A stretch of DNA of 50,351 bases from an uncultured Chitinophaga sp. (GTDB taxonomy: Bacteria > Bacteroidota > Bacteroidia > Chitinophagales > Chitinophagaceae): positions 1 through 50,351 of the forward strand of contig NZ_CALEJS010000018.1 of assembly GCF_937898475.1 (NCBI RefSeq), in the 5' to 3' direction. Made by a program: the position numbers and the translations under genes. Position 1 is the first letter of the stretch. Every line of letters starts with the position of its first letter. A model generated the notes under the pieces. That model worked only from the letters and a program-made list of their open reading frames with translations, was not told where the DNA came from and ran no database searches. This document shows, in pieces, positions 24,123 through 32,892 of the stretch.

Positions 24123-26057
24123 TTAAGGATTGTTAAAACTTTGCCCGTTACCTTCTTCGCTTTTGTGATAGATCTGGTTGCACTTGTCTGCCATTTCGTG
24201 CAGCATGACATCCAGGTCGTTCACCAGCTTTTCCATGTATTCCAGGAAAGGCCGGTTATCGGGATTGGCCAGGTTCTCTTTATCCATCTGGGCAAATAAT
24301 CCCAGCAAAGAGGCTACAGGCATACGCAGGCGGTGAGAGCTGATGAAGGCCACTTCGGTAAGCAGGCGGTTCCGTTCTTCCAGCTGCTGTTCAAATTTTT
24401 TCTTCTCCGTGATATTGGTCTGGATGATGATATGCCTTTCCACTTCTCCTGCCTGGTTTACGATGGGTGTAATATCCATCACGATCCAATAGGGTTCTCC
24501 GCTGCTGCTATAGTTGAGCAGTTCTACCACGCAGTGTTTGCCGGCGGCCAGTTTTTCGCTGATCTCCTGGTAGATTTTCGTATCGGTATCTTCTCCATGC
24601 AGGAAGGCATACGGTTTTAAACCTTTGATCTCTTCCAGCGCATAACCCGAAAGATCTTCAAAGCTTTTGTTCACCCATTCAATACAGGCATTTTCGTCTG
24701 TAATGATCACGGGGTTATGGGTCATGCTGGCTACCAGGGAAAGCCGGCGGATCTCTTCATTCTTCACCACTATTTCTTCAATATCCTGCATGGCGCCGAT
24801 CATGCGCACAGGTTCCTTTTGTTCATTATACAGGATGTAGCCGCGGGAAACCACGTGGCGATACTGGCCTTTCAGATCAATGAGCCGGTATTCCCGCTGC
24901 CAGTGGGTATGTCCTTCCCTTACGGCCTGGTATAAGCTGTTCATGATATCCTCCCGCTCTTCGGGATGTATGCGGGAAGCCCAGAACTCAGGCTCTTCCT
25001 CTCTTTTGCTGAATCCAAAAAAGTGGATGGCATTATCGCTCCAGCTCACCTGCCTGTTCACCAGGTCAAAATCCCAGATCACATCGTTGGTGGCCATGGT
25101 AACCACCTCATAGCGCTCCAGGGCTTTGCGCAGGGTGAGCTCATGTAGTTTTTCCCTGGTAACATCCCCGGCCATGCAGGCTACGCCGGTAATACTACCC
25201 TGGTCGCAGATGGGATCGAAAGAGATCTCCATATATCTCCAGGTTCTTTCTGTAGTTCCCGATTCGTAAGCGATCAGCTGTTTTTCGCCGCAAAGGCTTT
25301 TCTTATAGTGTTCCAGCCAGAACTCAGATGGTTTTTCAATATCCCTGAGCAGGGCCAGGCGGCTTCTGAATACCCTGTTTTCGGCAATGAGCTGGAATTG
25401 GTTGTTCACTGCCCATACCATTTTCTGCGAGCTGTTAATGATGGTTTTCAGCAGCTGCTCCTGCTTATTCAGCGCTTCTCCTGCCAGGTGCGCTTCCGTC
25501 ACATCGTATATGCTGATCACTTCTGCCGGTTCATCGCCGTAAGCGATCATAAACGCTTCCACCCGCACATACATCAGGCTCCCGTCTTTTTTAAAATGCC
25601 GCCAGATGCCTGAAGGGCTGTACCCCGGCTTTGTTTGCAGATCCCGGTTCCTGAGCAGGCGCTCAATGTCTTCCTTAGGACGGATATCCAGTATCGTCAT
25701 CTGCAGAAATTCCTCCCGGCTGTAGCCATACAGGGCAATGGCTGCGTCATTCACTTCCAGGTAGCGAAAGTCCCTTTTGCGATAGATCCACATAGGCTGC
25801 GGATTCTCACGGAACATGCGGACATAGGCCCTTTCAGAAGTAATTACCTGGCTACGGTAGTTTCTAAGCAGGAGGAACAATACTACGGCAGATAACAGGC
25901 CGAATATAATACCCTTGTAATGCAACAGCCAGGTTAACAATTGCGGGTTAACGTGGCCGCTGAGCATAGCTATCATCCAATCGACAGACAATGCCCAGAT
26001 AACAGCACAGATGGCATATATGATAACGGTTGTAAGCGGTGAGGGCGGTCTAAACAT
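24123..26057 (-). CDS. Multi-PAS membrane sensor ending after the DHp helix
   Basis: The 644-residue protein starts with two transmembrane helices (about 10-30 and 48-66). Four or so PAS domains follow (about 75-190, 200-310, 320-440 and 450-570), with PAC-like tails (ISIYDVTEAH, GDVTREKLH, GAMQDIEEIV, IIIQTNITEKKKFEQQLEE). The C-terminus has a DHp-like helix with AFISSHRLRMPVASLLGLF, whose His would be the phosphoacceptor. It then stops about 60 residues later with no ATP-binding domain. Such kinase-like proteins without HATPase occur in Bacteroidota, so this is probably natural. It may be phosphorylated by or dimerise with another kinase. The ATG at 26057 was chosen over a GTG four codons earlier. 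Confidence 0.85.
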   Translation of the reverse strand: MFRPPSPLTTVIIYAICAVIWALSVDWMIAMLSGHVNPQLLTWLLHYKGIIFGLLSAVVLFLLLRNYRSQVITSERAYVRMFRENPQPMWIYRKRDFRYLEVNDAAIALYGYSREEFLQMTILDIRPKEDIERLLRNRDLQTKPGYSPSGIWRHFKKDGSLMYVRVEAFMIAYGDEPAEVISIYDVTEAHLAGEALNKQEQLLKTIINSSQKMVWAVNNQFQLIAENRVFRSRLALLRDIEKPSEFWLEHYKKSLCGEKQLIAYESGTTERTWRYMEISFDPICDQGSITGVACMAGDVTREKLHELTLRKALERYEVVTMATNDVIWDFDLVNRQVSWSDNAIHFFGFSKREEEPEFWASRIHPEEREDIMNSLYQAVREGHTHWQREYRLIDLKGQYRHVVSRGYILYNEQKEPVRMIGAMQDIEEIVVKNEEIRRLSLVASMTHNPVIITDENACIEWVNKSFEDLSGYALEEIKGLKPYAFLHGEDTDTKIYQEISEKLAAGKHCVVELLNYSSSGEPYWIVMDITPIVNQAGEVERHIIIQTNITEKKKFEQQLEERNRLLTEVAFISSHRLRMPVASLLGLFAQMDKENLANPDNRPFLEYMEKLVNDLDVMLHEMADKCNQIYHKSEEGNGQSFNNP

Positions 26058-26181
26058 AGCAACTTTCACGGATTCCTATAAAAGATATACAAATTTGTAC
26101 AGTTAATAAAAAATATTTAAAGATGAGGCGGGTATCCTATTGGCAGGAATCTATTATATTAGCCAGGCATTAACTACCGGG

Positions 26182-26862
26182 ATGAACTATATCAAATTTT
26201 CCTACACCTATAACGTAGCAAAACTCTGCGCCGAACTGGAAGCAGTGTTGCAGGAAGAATGGCCCCTGCACTTCAACACGCGCGACTTTAACGGCGACTG
26301 GCGGAGTATATCTCTCCGCTCTGTAAGCGGAGCAAGTAAAGACATCTACGCACATGCCAACGGCGCCTACAGCGATACCCCGGTACTGACGCGGATGCCC
26401 TATGTAAAAGAGATCCTGGACGCCTGGCAATGTGAGAAAGAGGCAGTGCGACTCTTGTCGCTCGCGCCCGGCAGCGTGATAAAACCACACCGCGACCCGG
26501 GCTGTTCTTATGATGACGGCCATTTCAGGATACATATACCCATCATCACCAACCCACAGGTACAGTTTATACTGGAAGATGAGCAGCTGCCGCTGAAAGC
26601 GGGTGAATGCTGGTACATGAATTTCAGCGCCACCCACAGCATCATCAACAATGGCAGCAGCGCCAGGATACACCTGGTAATAGACGGCATCCGCAACAGC
26701 TGGACGGACGAGCTGTTCACCGCACATGGCTACCGGCTCACAGATAAGCATGCGGTGGAAAACCTTGATGCCACCACCCGTACAAGGATGATAGAAGAAC
26801 TGGAAAAAATGGACACCGCCGCATCCAGGGAACTGGTTGCCCGTTTAAAAGCAGCACAATAA
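26182..26862 (+). CDS. Aspartyl/asparaginyl beta-hydroxylase-like Fe(II)/2-oxoglutarate dioxygenase
   Basis: The 226-residue cupin-fold enzyme has the iron triad His103-x-Asp105 (KPHRDPG) and His152 (NFSATHSI), with Arg162 (ARIHLVID) as the likely 2-oxoglutarate binder. This is the Asp_Arg_Hydrox group, which hydroxylates Asp/Asn side chains or free amino-acid-like compounds. No signal peptide is seen, so it acts in the cytoplasm. The ATG at 26182 leaves a normal N-terminus; a longer frame adds 14 unlikely residues. Its stop overlaps the next start (TAATG), so it is coupled to the sulfotransferase-like gene. Confidence 0.88.
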   Translation: MNYIKFSYTYNVAKLCAELEAVLQEEWPLHFNTRDFNGDWRSISLRSVSGASKDIYAHANGAYSDTPVLTRMPYVKEILDAWQCEKEAVRLLSLAPGSVIKPHRDPGCSYDDGHFRIHIPIITNPQVQFILEDEQLPLKAGECWYMNFSATHSIINNGSSARIHLVIDGIRNSWTDELFTAHGYRLTDKHAVENLDATTRTRMIEELEKMDTAASRELVARLKAAQ

Positions 26863-27824
26863 TGCAGCCCGCACTGATCGCTAACTGGATACCCTACCGC
26901 CTCAGCTATACTAACAGGGAATGGCAGCTTACATGGCTGGACCTTGGCAGCGAACGGATGATACATCCCTTTTTTGATGAGACCATCACCATTTGCCGAT
27001 GCAGGCAGAAAGAAAGGTCCCGCCTCGAAAGCCGCAGCACCGCAGATTTCCTGTCGCCTGCCTGTGAAGACCTCCGCTCATTGACGCCGTCCGCCTTTAT
27101 CTTCCATGTTTCCCGTTGCGGCTCTACCCTGCTATCGCAGGCTTTTTCAGCGCCGGAAGAAAACATTGTCGTGGCAGAAGCGCCATTACTGGATGAGATA
27201 TTAAGAGCAACGGAAAAAGATGCGCACCTCAGCACCGCCACCCGCGAACACTGGTTCAGGTGTGCCTTGCAGTTAATGGGCCAGCAGCGCAATTTCAGAG
27301 AAACCCACTACATCATCAAACTGGACAGCTGGCATATTCATTTCTATGAGCTGCTGCGCGAATGGTTTCCGCAAACACCGTTCTTCTTTCTCTACCGCAG
27401 ACCCGGTGAGGTGATCGCCTCCCACGAAAAAAAGCGGGGCATACACGCCGTACCCGGGATAGTGGATCATGTTCTGCTCAAAACAGCAGCGCCAGCCACC
27501 TACCAGGGAGAGCTGAACCGTTATACCGCCGACGTGCTGGAGCAGTACTACCTGAAGCTGCAGGCTATTCATGCGCTCCATCATCCCGCCAATACTTTTT
27601 TCGATTATGCAGATGGCGTAAGAGCAATGGCAGATCATTTCAGCCGCTTCAGCGGCATCCCCATCCGTCATAGGGATGAAATGGACCAGCGCTTAAAGCA
27701 TTACAGTAAAGCCCCGCAGGAAGTGTTTCAGCCGGATAAGCCAGCGAATGATAACAAATATTTTTTTGAGGATTGCCATGCAGCATATGAGGGGCTGAAG
27801 GAGCTTATCCAGGTATTGCGGTAA
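26862..27824 (+). CDS. Sulfotransferase-family protein
   Basis: The 320-residue protein has the 5'-phosphosulfate loop of PAPS-dependent sulfotransferases, SRCGSTLL at 84-91, and a later 3'-phosphate-binding stretch FFLYRRPGEVIASH at about 175-188. These enzymes move sulfate from PAPS to a hydroxyl or amino group. The first ~75 residues are not typical of the family core and may bind the acceptor. The start overlaps the stop of the dioxygenase by one base, which strongly suggests the two products act together. The acceptor is unknown. Confidence 0.85.
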   Translation: MQPALIANWIPYRLSYTNREWQLTWLDLGSERMIHPFFDETITICRCRQKERSRLESRSTADFLSPACEDLRSLTPSAFIFHVSRCGSTLLSQAFSAPEENIVVAEAPLLDEILRATEKDAHLSTATREHWFRCALQLMGQQRNFRETHYIIKLDSWHIHFYELLREWFPQTPFFFLYRRPGEVIASHEKKRGIHAVPGIVDHVLLKTAAPATYQGELNRYTADVLEQYYLKLQAIHALHHPANTFFDYADGVRAMADHFSRFSGIPIRHRDEMDQRLKHYSKAPQEVFQPDKPANDNKYFFEDCHAAYEGLKELIQVLR

Positions 27825-27872
27825 TGACGTTACAATAAATTATCCGACATTTGCCGTTCTTTTCAAGGCACT

Positions 27873-30002
27873 ATGAAGGTTTGCATTGCAGAAAAGCCAA
27901 GTGTGGCCAGGGACATTGCGCATATCATCGGCGCTGCGCAGCGCCGTGACGGTTACTATGAAGGAAACGGTTACCAGGTAACCTGGACCTTCGGACATTT
28001 CTGTACCCTGAAAGAACCGCATGATTATTTTGAACGCTGGAAATACTGGCAGCTGGAAGATTTGCCCATACTGCCGGCAAGCTTCGGCATCAAACTGATA
28101 GACAACGCGGGTGTACAGAAACAGTTTTCCGTAATAGAACAGCTGGTACAGCAATGTGAAGAAGTGATCAACTGCGGTGACGCCGGCCAGGAAGGAGAAC
28201 TGATACAACGCTGGGTACTGCTTAAAGCGCGTTGTACCGCCCCCGTGAAAAGATTATGGATCTCTTCCCTCACAGACGAAGCGATCCGCAATGGCTTTGC
28301 CGCCCTGCGTGAAAGTGCGCAGTTCGACAACCTCTATGCCGCCGGCAGCGCCCGCGCTATCGGCGACTGGCTGCTGGGCATGAATGCTACCCGGCTCTTT
28401 ACCAAGAAATTCGCCATCGGCAAAACCGTACTGTCTATCGGCCGGGTACAAACCCCTACCCTGGCCATGATCGTACAAAGGCAAAAAGAGATCAACGCAT
28501 TTGTGCAGGAAGACTACTGGGAACTGAAGACCATCTACCGCGACACAGAGTTCACCGCTGCTATTGACCGCCTGAAAGACCTGGAAAAAGCCAACCGCGG
28601 ACTGGCTTACCTGCAGCAGCATCCTTTTGAAGTGGTATCGTTTGAGAGAAAGGAAGGGAAAGAAGGCAATCCCCGCCTGTTTGACCTGACCGCCCTGCAG
28701 GTGGAAGCCAACAAACGCTATGCCTACAGCGCGGATGATACGCTGAAATATATCCAGAGCCTGTACGAAAAAAAGATGGTGACCTACCCCCGCGTAGATA
28801 CCACCTACCTGTCTGAAGACCTGCATCCGAAAATTGCCGGTATCCTGCAGGAAATGACGCCCTACAAGGCCCTGATAGCCCCGCTGCTGGAAAAGCCCAT
28901 TCCCAGGCTGAAAACGGTGTTTGACGACAAGAAAGTCACCGACCACCATGCCATCATTCCCACAGGGGTATACCCCTCCGGGCTCTCGCCCGAAGAAAAG
29001 CGAATCTATGACCTGGTGGCCCGGCGCTTTATTGCCGCCTTCTACCCCGAGTGCCGCATTGCCAATACCACGGTGATGGGCAAGGTAGGACAGGTGCCTT
29101 TTAAGGCCACCGGCAAACAGATCATCGAGCCGGGCTGGAAGGAAGTATATGCCAATGACGCCAGCCAGAAAAAAGAGGACGAAGAAGAAGAAAAGATACT
29201 GCCCGTGTTCGAAGCAGGCGAAAGCGGTCCGCATACCCCCAGGATACACCAAGGCAGAACTTCGCCTCCCAAGCCTTATACAGAGGCGACCCTGCTGCGG
29301 GCCATGGAAACCGCCGGTAAGCAGGTAGACAATGAAGAAATGCGCGAATTGCTGAAAGACAATGGTATTGGCAGACCTTCTACCCGCGCCAATATCATTG
29401 AAACCCTGTTCCGCCGTAAATACATCGAAAAACGCAAAAAGAATATCTACGCCACACAGACAGGTATCGACCTGATAGACACCATCCAGTCAGAACTGCT
29501 GAAAAGTCCCGAGCTTACAGGCCAGTGGGAACGCAAGCTGCGGCTGATAGAAAAAGGCGAATACGCCATGGACACGTTCAAGGAAGAACTGGTACAGATG
29601 GTCACGGAGCTGGTCAATGAAGTAAAGACGGCCGGTTATAAAGTGATCTCTGTAGCTCCTGAAACGCCCCCCGAACCGGAAAAACCGGCTAAAACCGCCA
29701 AACCCAAAGCGCCTAAGACCCCGGCAACGCCAACAGACATTACGGCGCTATCCTGCCCCAAATGCAAAACCCATGCGCTTAAGAAAGGCAATACCGCCTA
29801 TGGCTGCGCCAACTACCAGGTATGCGGCTTTAAACTGCCCTTTGAGGCCTTCGGCAAAAAGCTGACAGACAAGCAGCTGGCCGAGCTCATTACCAAGGGC
29901 AAAACACCGAAGCTCAAAGGCCTCCAGGTTCCGGGAAATACCGAACCCGTGCAGGCGCGGCTGGTGCTCAATGCCCAATTTGAGCTGACTACAGCGCCTT
30001 AA
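27873..30002 (+). CDS. topB: DNA topoisomerase III
   Basis: The 709-residue type IA topoisomerase relaxes and decatenates DNA by passing strands through a single-strand break. It has the TOPRIM start CIAEKPSVARDIA and acidic NCGDAGQEGELI, and the catalytic Tyr305 in VTYPRVDTTYLS. The core helices include IGRPSTRANIIETLFRRKYI. The C-terminus has a Pro/Lys-rich linker and a topo zinc-finger-like Cys-rich module (CPKCKTHALKKG ... CANYQVCGFKLP). Length is normal for Bacteroidota homologues. It is single in its unit, 48 bases after the sulfotransferase gene. Confidence 0.95.
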   Translation: MKVCIAEKPSVARDIAHIIGAAQRRDGYYEGNGYQVTWTFGHFCTLKEPHDYFERWKYWQLEDLPILPASFGIKLIDNAGVQKQFSVIEQLVQQCEEVINCGDAGQEGELIQRWVLLKARCTAPVKRLWISSLTDEAIRNGFAALRESAQFDNLYAAGSARAIGDWLLGMNATRLFTKKFAIGKTVLSIGRVQTPTLAMIVQRQKEINAFVQEDYWELKTIYRDTEFTAAIDRLKDLEKANRGLAYLQQHPFEVVSFERKEGKEGNPRLFDLTALQVEANKRYAYSADDTLKYIQSLYEKKMVTYPRVDTTYLSEDLHPKIAGILQEMTPYKALIAPLLEKPIPRLKTVFDDKKVTDHHAIIPTGVYPSGLSPEEKRIYDLVARRFIAAFYPECRIANTTVMGKVGQVPFKATGKQIIEPGWKEVYANDASQKKEDEEEEKILPVFEAGESGPHTPRIHQGRTSPPKPYTEATLLRAMETAGKQVDNEEMRELLKDNGIGRPSTRANIIETLFRRKYIEKRKKNIYATQTGIDLIDTIQSELLKSPELTGQWERKLRLIEKGEYAMDTFKEELVQMVTELVNEVKTAGYKVISVAPETPPEPEKPAKTAKPKAPKTPATPTDITALSCPKCKTHALKKGNTAYGCANYQVCGFKLPFEAFGKKLTDKQLAELITKGKTPKLKGLQVPGNTEPVQARLVLNAQFELTTAP

Positions 30003-30142
30003 TTCCACCATTACTTATTGCTTTAACTGGCCGGGATTCAGGGTCCTGCAGCCTTGTATTGCATGGTATCCCAGTGAAAACCCCATATTTCTTCAATTTT
30101 ATCATCAGGTTGACAGGGAGATGTTTGCTATCTATATAGAGA
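30003..30142. other. Gene-free stretch after topB
   Basis: Together with bases up to 30325, this stretch after topB has no credible gene. The frame at 30121-30321 is built over tandem repeats and has no recognisable product. Apart from the repeat at 30143-30197 and the hairpin at 30326-30357, I see nothing in it. Confidence 0.5.
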
Positions 30143-30197
30143 GCTTACATCCTGGTTACATCCTGGTTACAAATAGCTTACATATAGCTTACATCCT
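30143..30197. repeat. Five 11-bp tandem repeats
   Basis: Five consecutive 11-base units start at 30143, 30154, 30165, 30176 and 30187: GCTTACATCCT, GGTTACATCCT, GGTTACAAATA, GCTTACATATA, GCTTACATCCT. The TTACA core is kept in every unit. The period is one DNA helical turn. There is no spacer, so this is not a CRISPR array. Confidence 0.85.
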
Positions 30198-30325
30198 CGG
30201 GAAAGCACCGAGCACAGTGGCTTTCAGCCGAATGAATGTATCGGGCTTTTGGCGGACCCGAACCGGGCCACAACCCTTTAACACATTGATTATCTTGATT
30301 TTAGGGAGATTGGAGCGTTAAACTG

Positions 30326-30357
30326 AAGGGAGTATCCTGTGTCAGGACTGCTCCCTT
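30326..30357. terminator. Hairpin overlapping the end of the next gene
   Basis: AAGGGAG pairs with CTCCCTT, with an inner TCCTG/CAGGA stem. It can end topB transcription on the plus strand (TTTCC follows). The right arm also encodes the last codons and the stop of the minus-strand gene at 30342-30587, so the structure would form in that mRNA too. Confidence 0.65.
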
Positions 30358-30587
30358 TCCTTTAAAAACACAAGGTCGATGGGCAGGTCAATACAGTAGT
30401 GACCATATTGCCTTACCCGGTCTGCTATATCTGCTGCGCTGAAGGCGTAACCTTCCACCCGCAGGATCCTGTCTTCATCTGCCAGGTCAAAATTGATCCT
30501 GAAGTCCGGATGATGTTGCAGCAAGTCTGTGATAATGTCCGCTGCCGTTGCCAAACATTGCACATCTGTTTTGAAAACTTTTATCAT
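30342..30587 (-). CDS. Small ferredoxin-fold-like protein, 81 residues
   Basis: The product starts MIKVFKTDVQ, followed by a helix (ATAADIITDLLQHHP), two strands (RINFDLADEDRILRVEG), a second helix (AADIADRVRQYG) and a final strand. This beta-alpha-beta-beta-alpha-beta order is that of heavy-metal-associated-like domains, but the CxxC metal motif is absent; one Cys lies in the first loop. Similar short unnamed proteins are common in Bacteroidota. The ATG at 30587 was chosen from three nearby starts because it fits the first strand. Function is unknown. Confidence 0.6.
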   Translation of the reverse strand: MIKVFKTDVQCLATAADIITDLLQHHPDFRINFDLADEDRILRVEGYAFSAADIADRVRQYGHYCIDLPIDLVFLKEREQS

Positions 30588-30611
30588 GATCATCACTTGG
30601 TTGAACAGATA

Positions 30612-31613
30612 TTATTTCTTCTTTCCAATGACAGAAAAGGGATTGAACGATACCCCGATGTTAAAATAAAACGTAGGGTCCGGGCTTGTTTTTAACACGT
30701 AGTCATTAAATGAGTCCTCCTTTCTGAACAGGCGGCCGGTAGTGGTTAATTTCATTCCTGTTTTGGCAGTGAGCACAAAATATTTGGCGATAAGATGCTC
30801 GTAGGTTAACCCTGATTTGATATCCATCTGGCGGTACTCGTAACGCTGTGAGGTGCCGTCTATATCGTACAGGTAGAAGGATGTTCTGTCCAGCTCCGCA
30901 CCCAGTGATACTCTTCCATTGCCAAAGACAGGTTTCCTGAGATAGACGTTCCTGGGGAATGCAATATCTGCCAGCAGGCCGTTATCGAATCTGTGCTCAT
31001 AGGAGAAAATGGGCAGTACAGGCGTTTGTATTGTGGGATCGATATTGACAAGGATACCAACTCCCAGTTTGGTACGCTGGCTGGCCTTGAGTATAACCGT
31101 TCCTGTTAGCAGGCCCCTTACCCTTTCCACATGCTTTTCACTGCCATCCAGCAGGATACTGGAAGTATATACCGTTCGTTTATTGAACAGGGTGGAGAAG
31201 TAAGTAAAGTTCAGGGATGAATAGAAGTAATGAAAATCTTTATCAATAGGATTGACACCAGCCGTAGAGGCGTCTGTTACATCTGCCTTAACAGCCGTGA
31301 ACCGGTAACCTGCTGACGCGCCTAAAAGCCAGCGGCTCTTTTTTATAAAGTTGAAACTGGAACTTACCTTTAATTGTGAAAAGCCCGTTATCCTGCTTTC
31401 GGGCAAAGGCTTTCCCTCTCTTTCTGCAGTATAGTTGCAGGGAGCCGAATAGGTATATTCAATATTGAAGGGACGGGTAACTGCAAACTTATCGGCAGCA
31501 TAGGTTTCCACACGCCTGGAAGTACCCGGGCTATCCCCGTTTTGTGAAAACGCATCCGCAAATGAGAACAACATTCCGAATGACAGCGCTACTGTTCTTT
31601 GTGTAATGTCCAT
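30612..31613 (-). CDS. Outer-membrane beta-barrel protein (DUF6268-like)
   Basis: The 333-residue product has a signal peptide of about 24 residues (ending SFADAFSQ). It continues with alternating amphipathic strands rich in aromatic residues, and ends in a beta-strand with Phe (FYFNIGVSF). Segments such as TKLGVGILV and SYEHRFDNGLLADIAFP suggest the DUF6268 group of barrel proteins. It should sit in the outer membrane. The ATG at 31613 was chosen; the longer frame would extend into the divergent LytS gene. It is divergent from that two-component system across a region with four binding-site-like boxes. Confidence 0.75.
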   Translation of the reverse strand: MDITQRTVALSFGMLFSFADAFSQNGDSPGTSRRVETYAADKFAVTRPFNIEYTYSAPCNYTAEREGKPLPESRITGFSQLKVSSSFNFIKKSRWLLGASAGYRFTAVKADVTDASTAGVNPIDKDFHYFYSSLNFTYFSTLFNKRTVYTSSILLDGSEKHVERVRGLLTGTVILKASQRTKLGVGILVNIDPTIQTPVLPIFSYEHRFDNGLLADIAFPRNVYLRKPVFGNGRVSLGAELDRTSFYLYDIDGTSQRYEYRQMDIKSGLTYEHLIAKYFVLTAKTGMKLTTTGRLFRKEDSFNDYVLKTSPDPTFYFNIGVSFNPFSVIGKKK

Positions 31614-31669
31614 AGTCAATGATTCAGTTATGGGCACAAAGAAATACTTATTAGCATAGCGGTATCCGG

Positions 31670-31750
31670 TTTTTATACGAAGGCGTTTACTTTTTATACC
31701 AAACCCACCCCGGCTGATTTTTGGTATAACAAAGCAGGCGTTTCGTATAA
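31670..31750. promoter_or_regulatory. Mirrored four-box operator array (putative LytTR site)
   Basis: Four boxes lie between the divergent barrel-protein and LytS genes. Forward boxes TTTTTATACGAA (31670-31681) and TTTTTATACCAAA (31691-31703) are exactly 21 bases apart. Reverse boxes TTTTTGGTATAA (31718-31729) and TTTCGTATAA (31741-31750) end exactly 21 bases apart. The outer pair has ATACGAA, the inner pair ATACCAAA. Direct repeats about two helical turns apart are typical of LytTR-domain binding. A TATCTTCG box at 31779-31786, close to TAnnTTTG, lies 30 bases before the LytS start. Confidence 0.6.
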
Positions 31751-31815
31751 TTTCCCCTGGTGCGGGGGATAATCGTTTTATCTTCGTTATGGGTTCAACC
31801 CTTTTACTGTCACAC

Positions 31816-32892
31816 ATGAAAAATTATCCACCGGAGCTGAGGGATACAAGGATCATTAACCTGATCGTTGACGACAGGCACAGGCTTTTACGTCATGCCA
31901 TATTATTATTGGGAAGCTTTTTTTTGATCTTGTATTCCAATAACATCGCAACAATTACAGGCGCCTATAAGTATTTCACTTTATTTGCCTCCTATACGGC
32001 TGTGATGACCTTATGTTATATCAACATGGGCATCCTGGTTCCGCGTTTCTTTTTCAGGGGCCGTTACATGCTCTACGTGGTACTGCTGCTGCTATTGGTG
32101 CAGGCAATACTGCTATTGCTGCATTTTTCGCTGGATGCATATACGGGATCAGATGAATCGTTTATACAGTCTGAGCTTACCCCGAAACGGAGTCTCTATG
32201 ATGGTACGATCAGGATCATCCCCGTGATTCTGGTCACTACGATGATAAAGCTGTTCCAGCGGTGGATGAGAGATAATGAAAGATTTGCCGAACTGAAAAA
32301 CATTACACTTACAATGGAGCTGAAGGAATTGAAAAACCAGATCAATCCTCATTTCCTGTTCAATATGCTAAACGGGATCAAAGCCCTGGTACGCAGTGAT
32401 CCCGAGAAGGCTACCATCGTCATCATGAAATTATCTGAATTCCTGCGCTACCAGCTTTATGAGAACGATGATGAAATGACCATGCTAAGGTCTGAGATCA
32501 ATTTCCTGTCCAACTTCCTGGAGCTGGAAAAGCTGAGAAGGGACAATCTTTCCGTTGAGATCAGCTGTGGGGCCAGTTCTGCGGTGATCAACAGTGTATT
32601 TCTGCCCCCCAACCTATTCACTACCTTTGCAGAGAATGCGGTAAAGCATAGCGTTGATATCAGCGGCGCCGGATCTTACATCCGGATCAGGATCACTGTT
32701 CATGCGGGTAAATTAAATTTCCATTGCGTTAATTCAACAAATGCTGATCACAGGCCCCAGGGTGAGAAAAGCAGCGGACTAGGACTGGCCAATATAAAAA
32801 GGCGGCTGGAATTGCTATACGGCAATGATTATAACCTGGATATCAGCGCAACAGAAAATGAATACACGGTTAACTTAACAATTCCCATATGA
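31816..32892 (+). CDS. LytS-type membrane histidine kinase
   Basis: The 358-residue kinase has four membrane helices in its first 150 residues and a His_kinase domain with NQINPHFLFN (His179). The C-terminal ATPase part shows FAENAVKHS and GLGLANIKRRLELLY. It should phosphorylate the LytTR regulator that overlaps its end by an ATGA. The ATG at 31816 was chosen over one nine codons earlier because that longer start collides with the divergent promoter. The signal is unknown. Confidence 0.92.
   Translation: MKNYPPELRDTRIINLIVDDRHRLLRHAILLLGSFFLILYSNNIATITGAYKYFTLFASYTAVMTLCYINMGILVPRFFFRGRYMLYVVLLLLLVQAILLLLHFSLDAYTGSDESFIQSELTPKRSLYDGTIRIIPVILVTTMIKLFQRWMRDNERFAELKNITLTMELKELKNQINPHFLFNMLNGIKALVRSDPEKATIVIMKLSEFLRYQLYENDDEMTMLRSEINFLSNFLELEKLRRDNLSVEISCGASSAVINSVFLPPNLFTTFAENAVKHSVDISGAGSYIRIRITVHAGKLNFHCVNSTNADHRPQGEKSSGLGLANIKRRLELLYGNDYNLDISATENEYTVNLTIPI

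Noticed and set aside
28254..29252. Long minus-strand frame of 332 codons opposite topB
   Set aside because: It lies wholly antisense to a clear topoisomerase III gene. Its product is rich in Gly, Phe and Gln and has no recognisable motif, as expected for a shadow of a GC-biased gene.
30143..30197. Possible CRISPR array
   Set aside because: The units are 11 bases and directly joined, with no spacers, and no cas genes are present.
30121..30321. 66-codon frame after topB
   Set aside because: Its first part is a translation of the 11-bp tandem repeat, and the rest lacks protein-like features.
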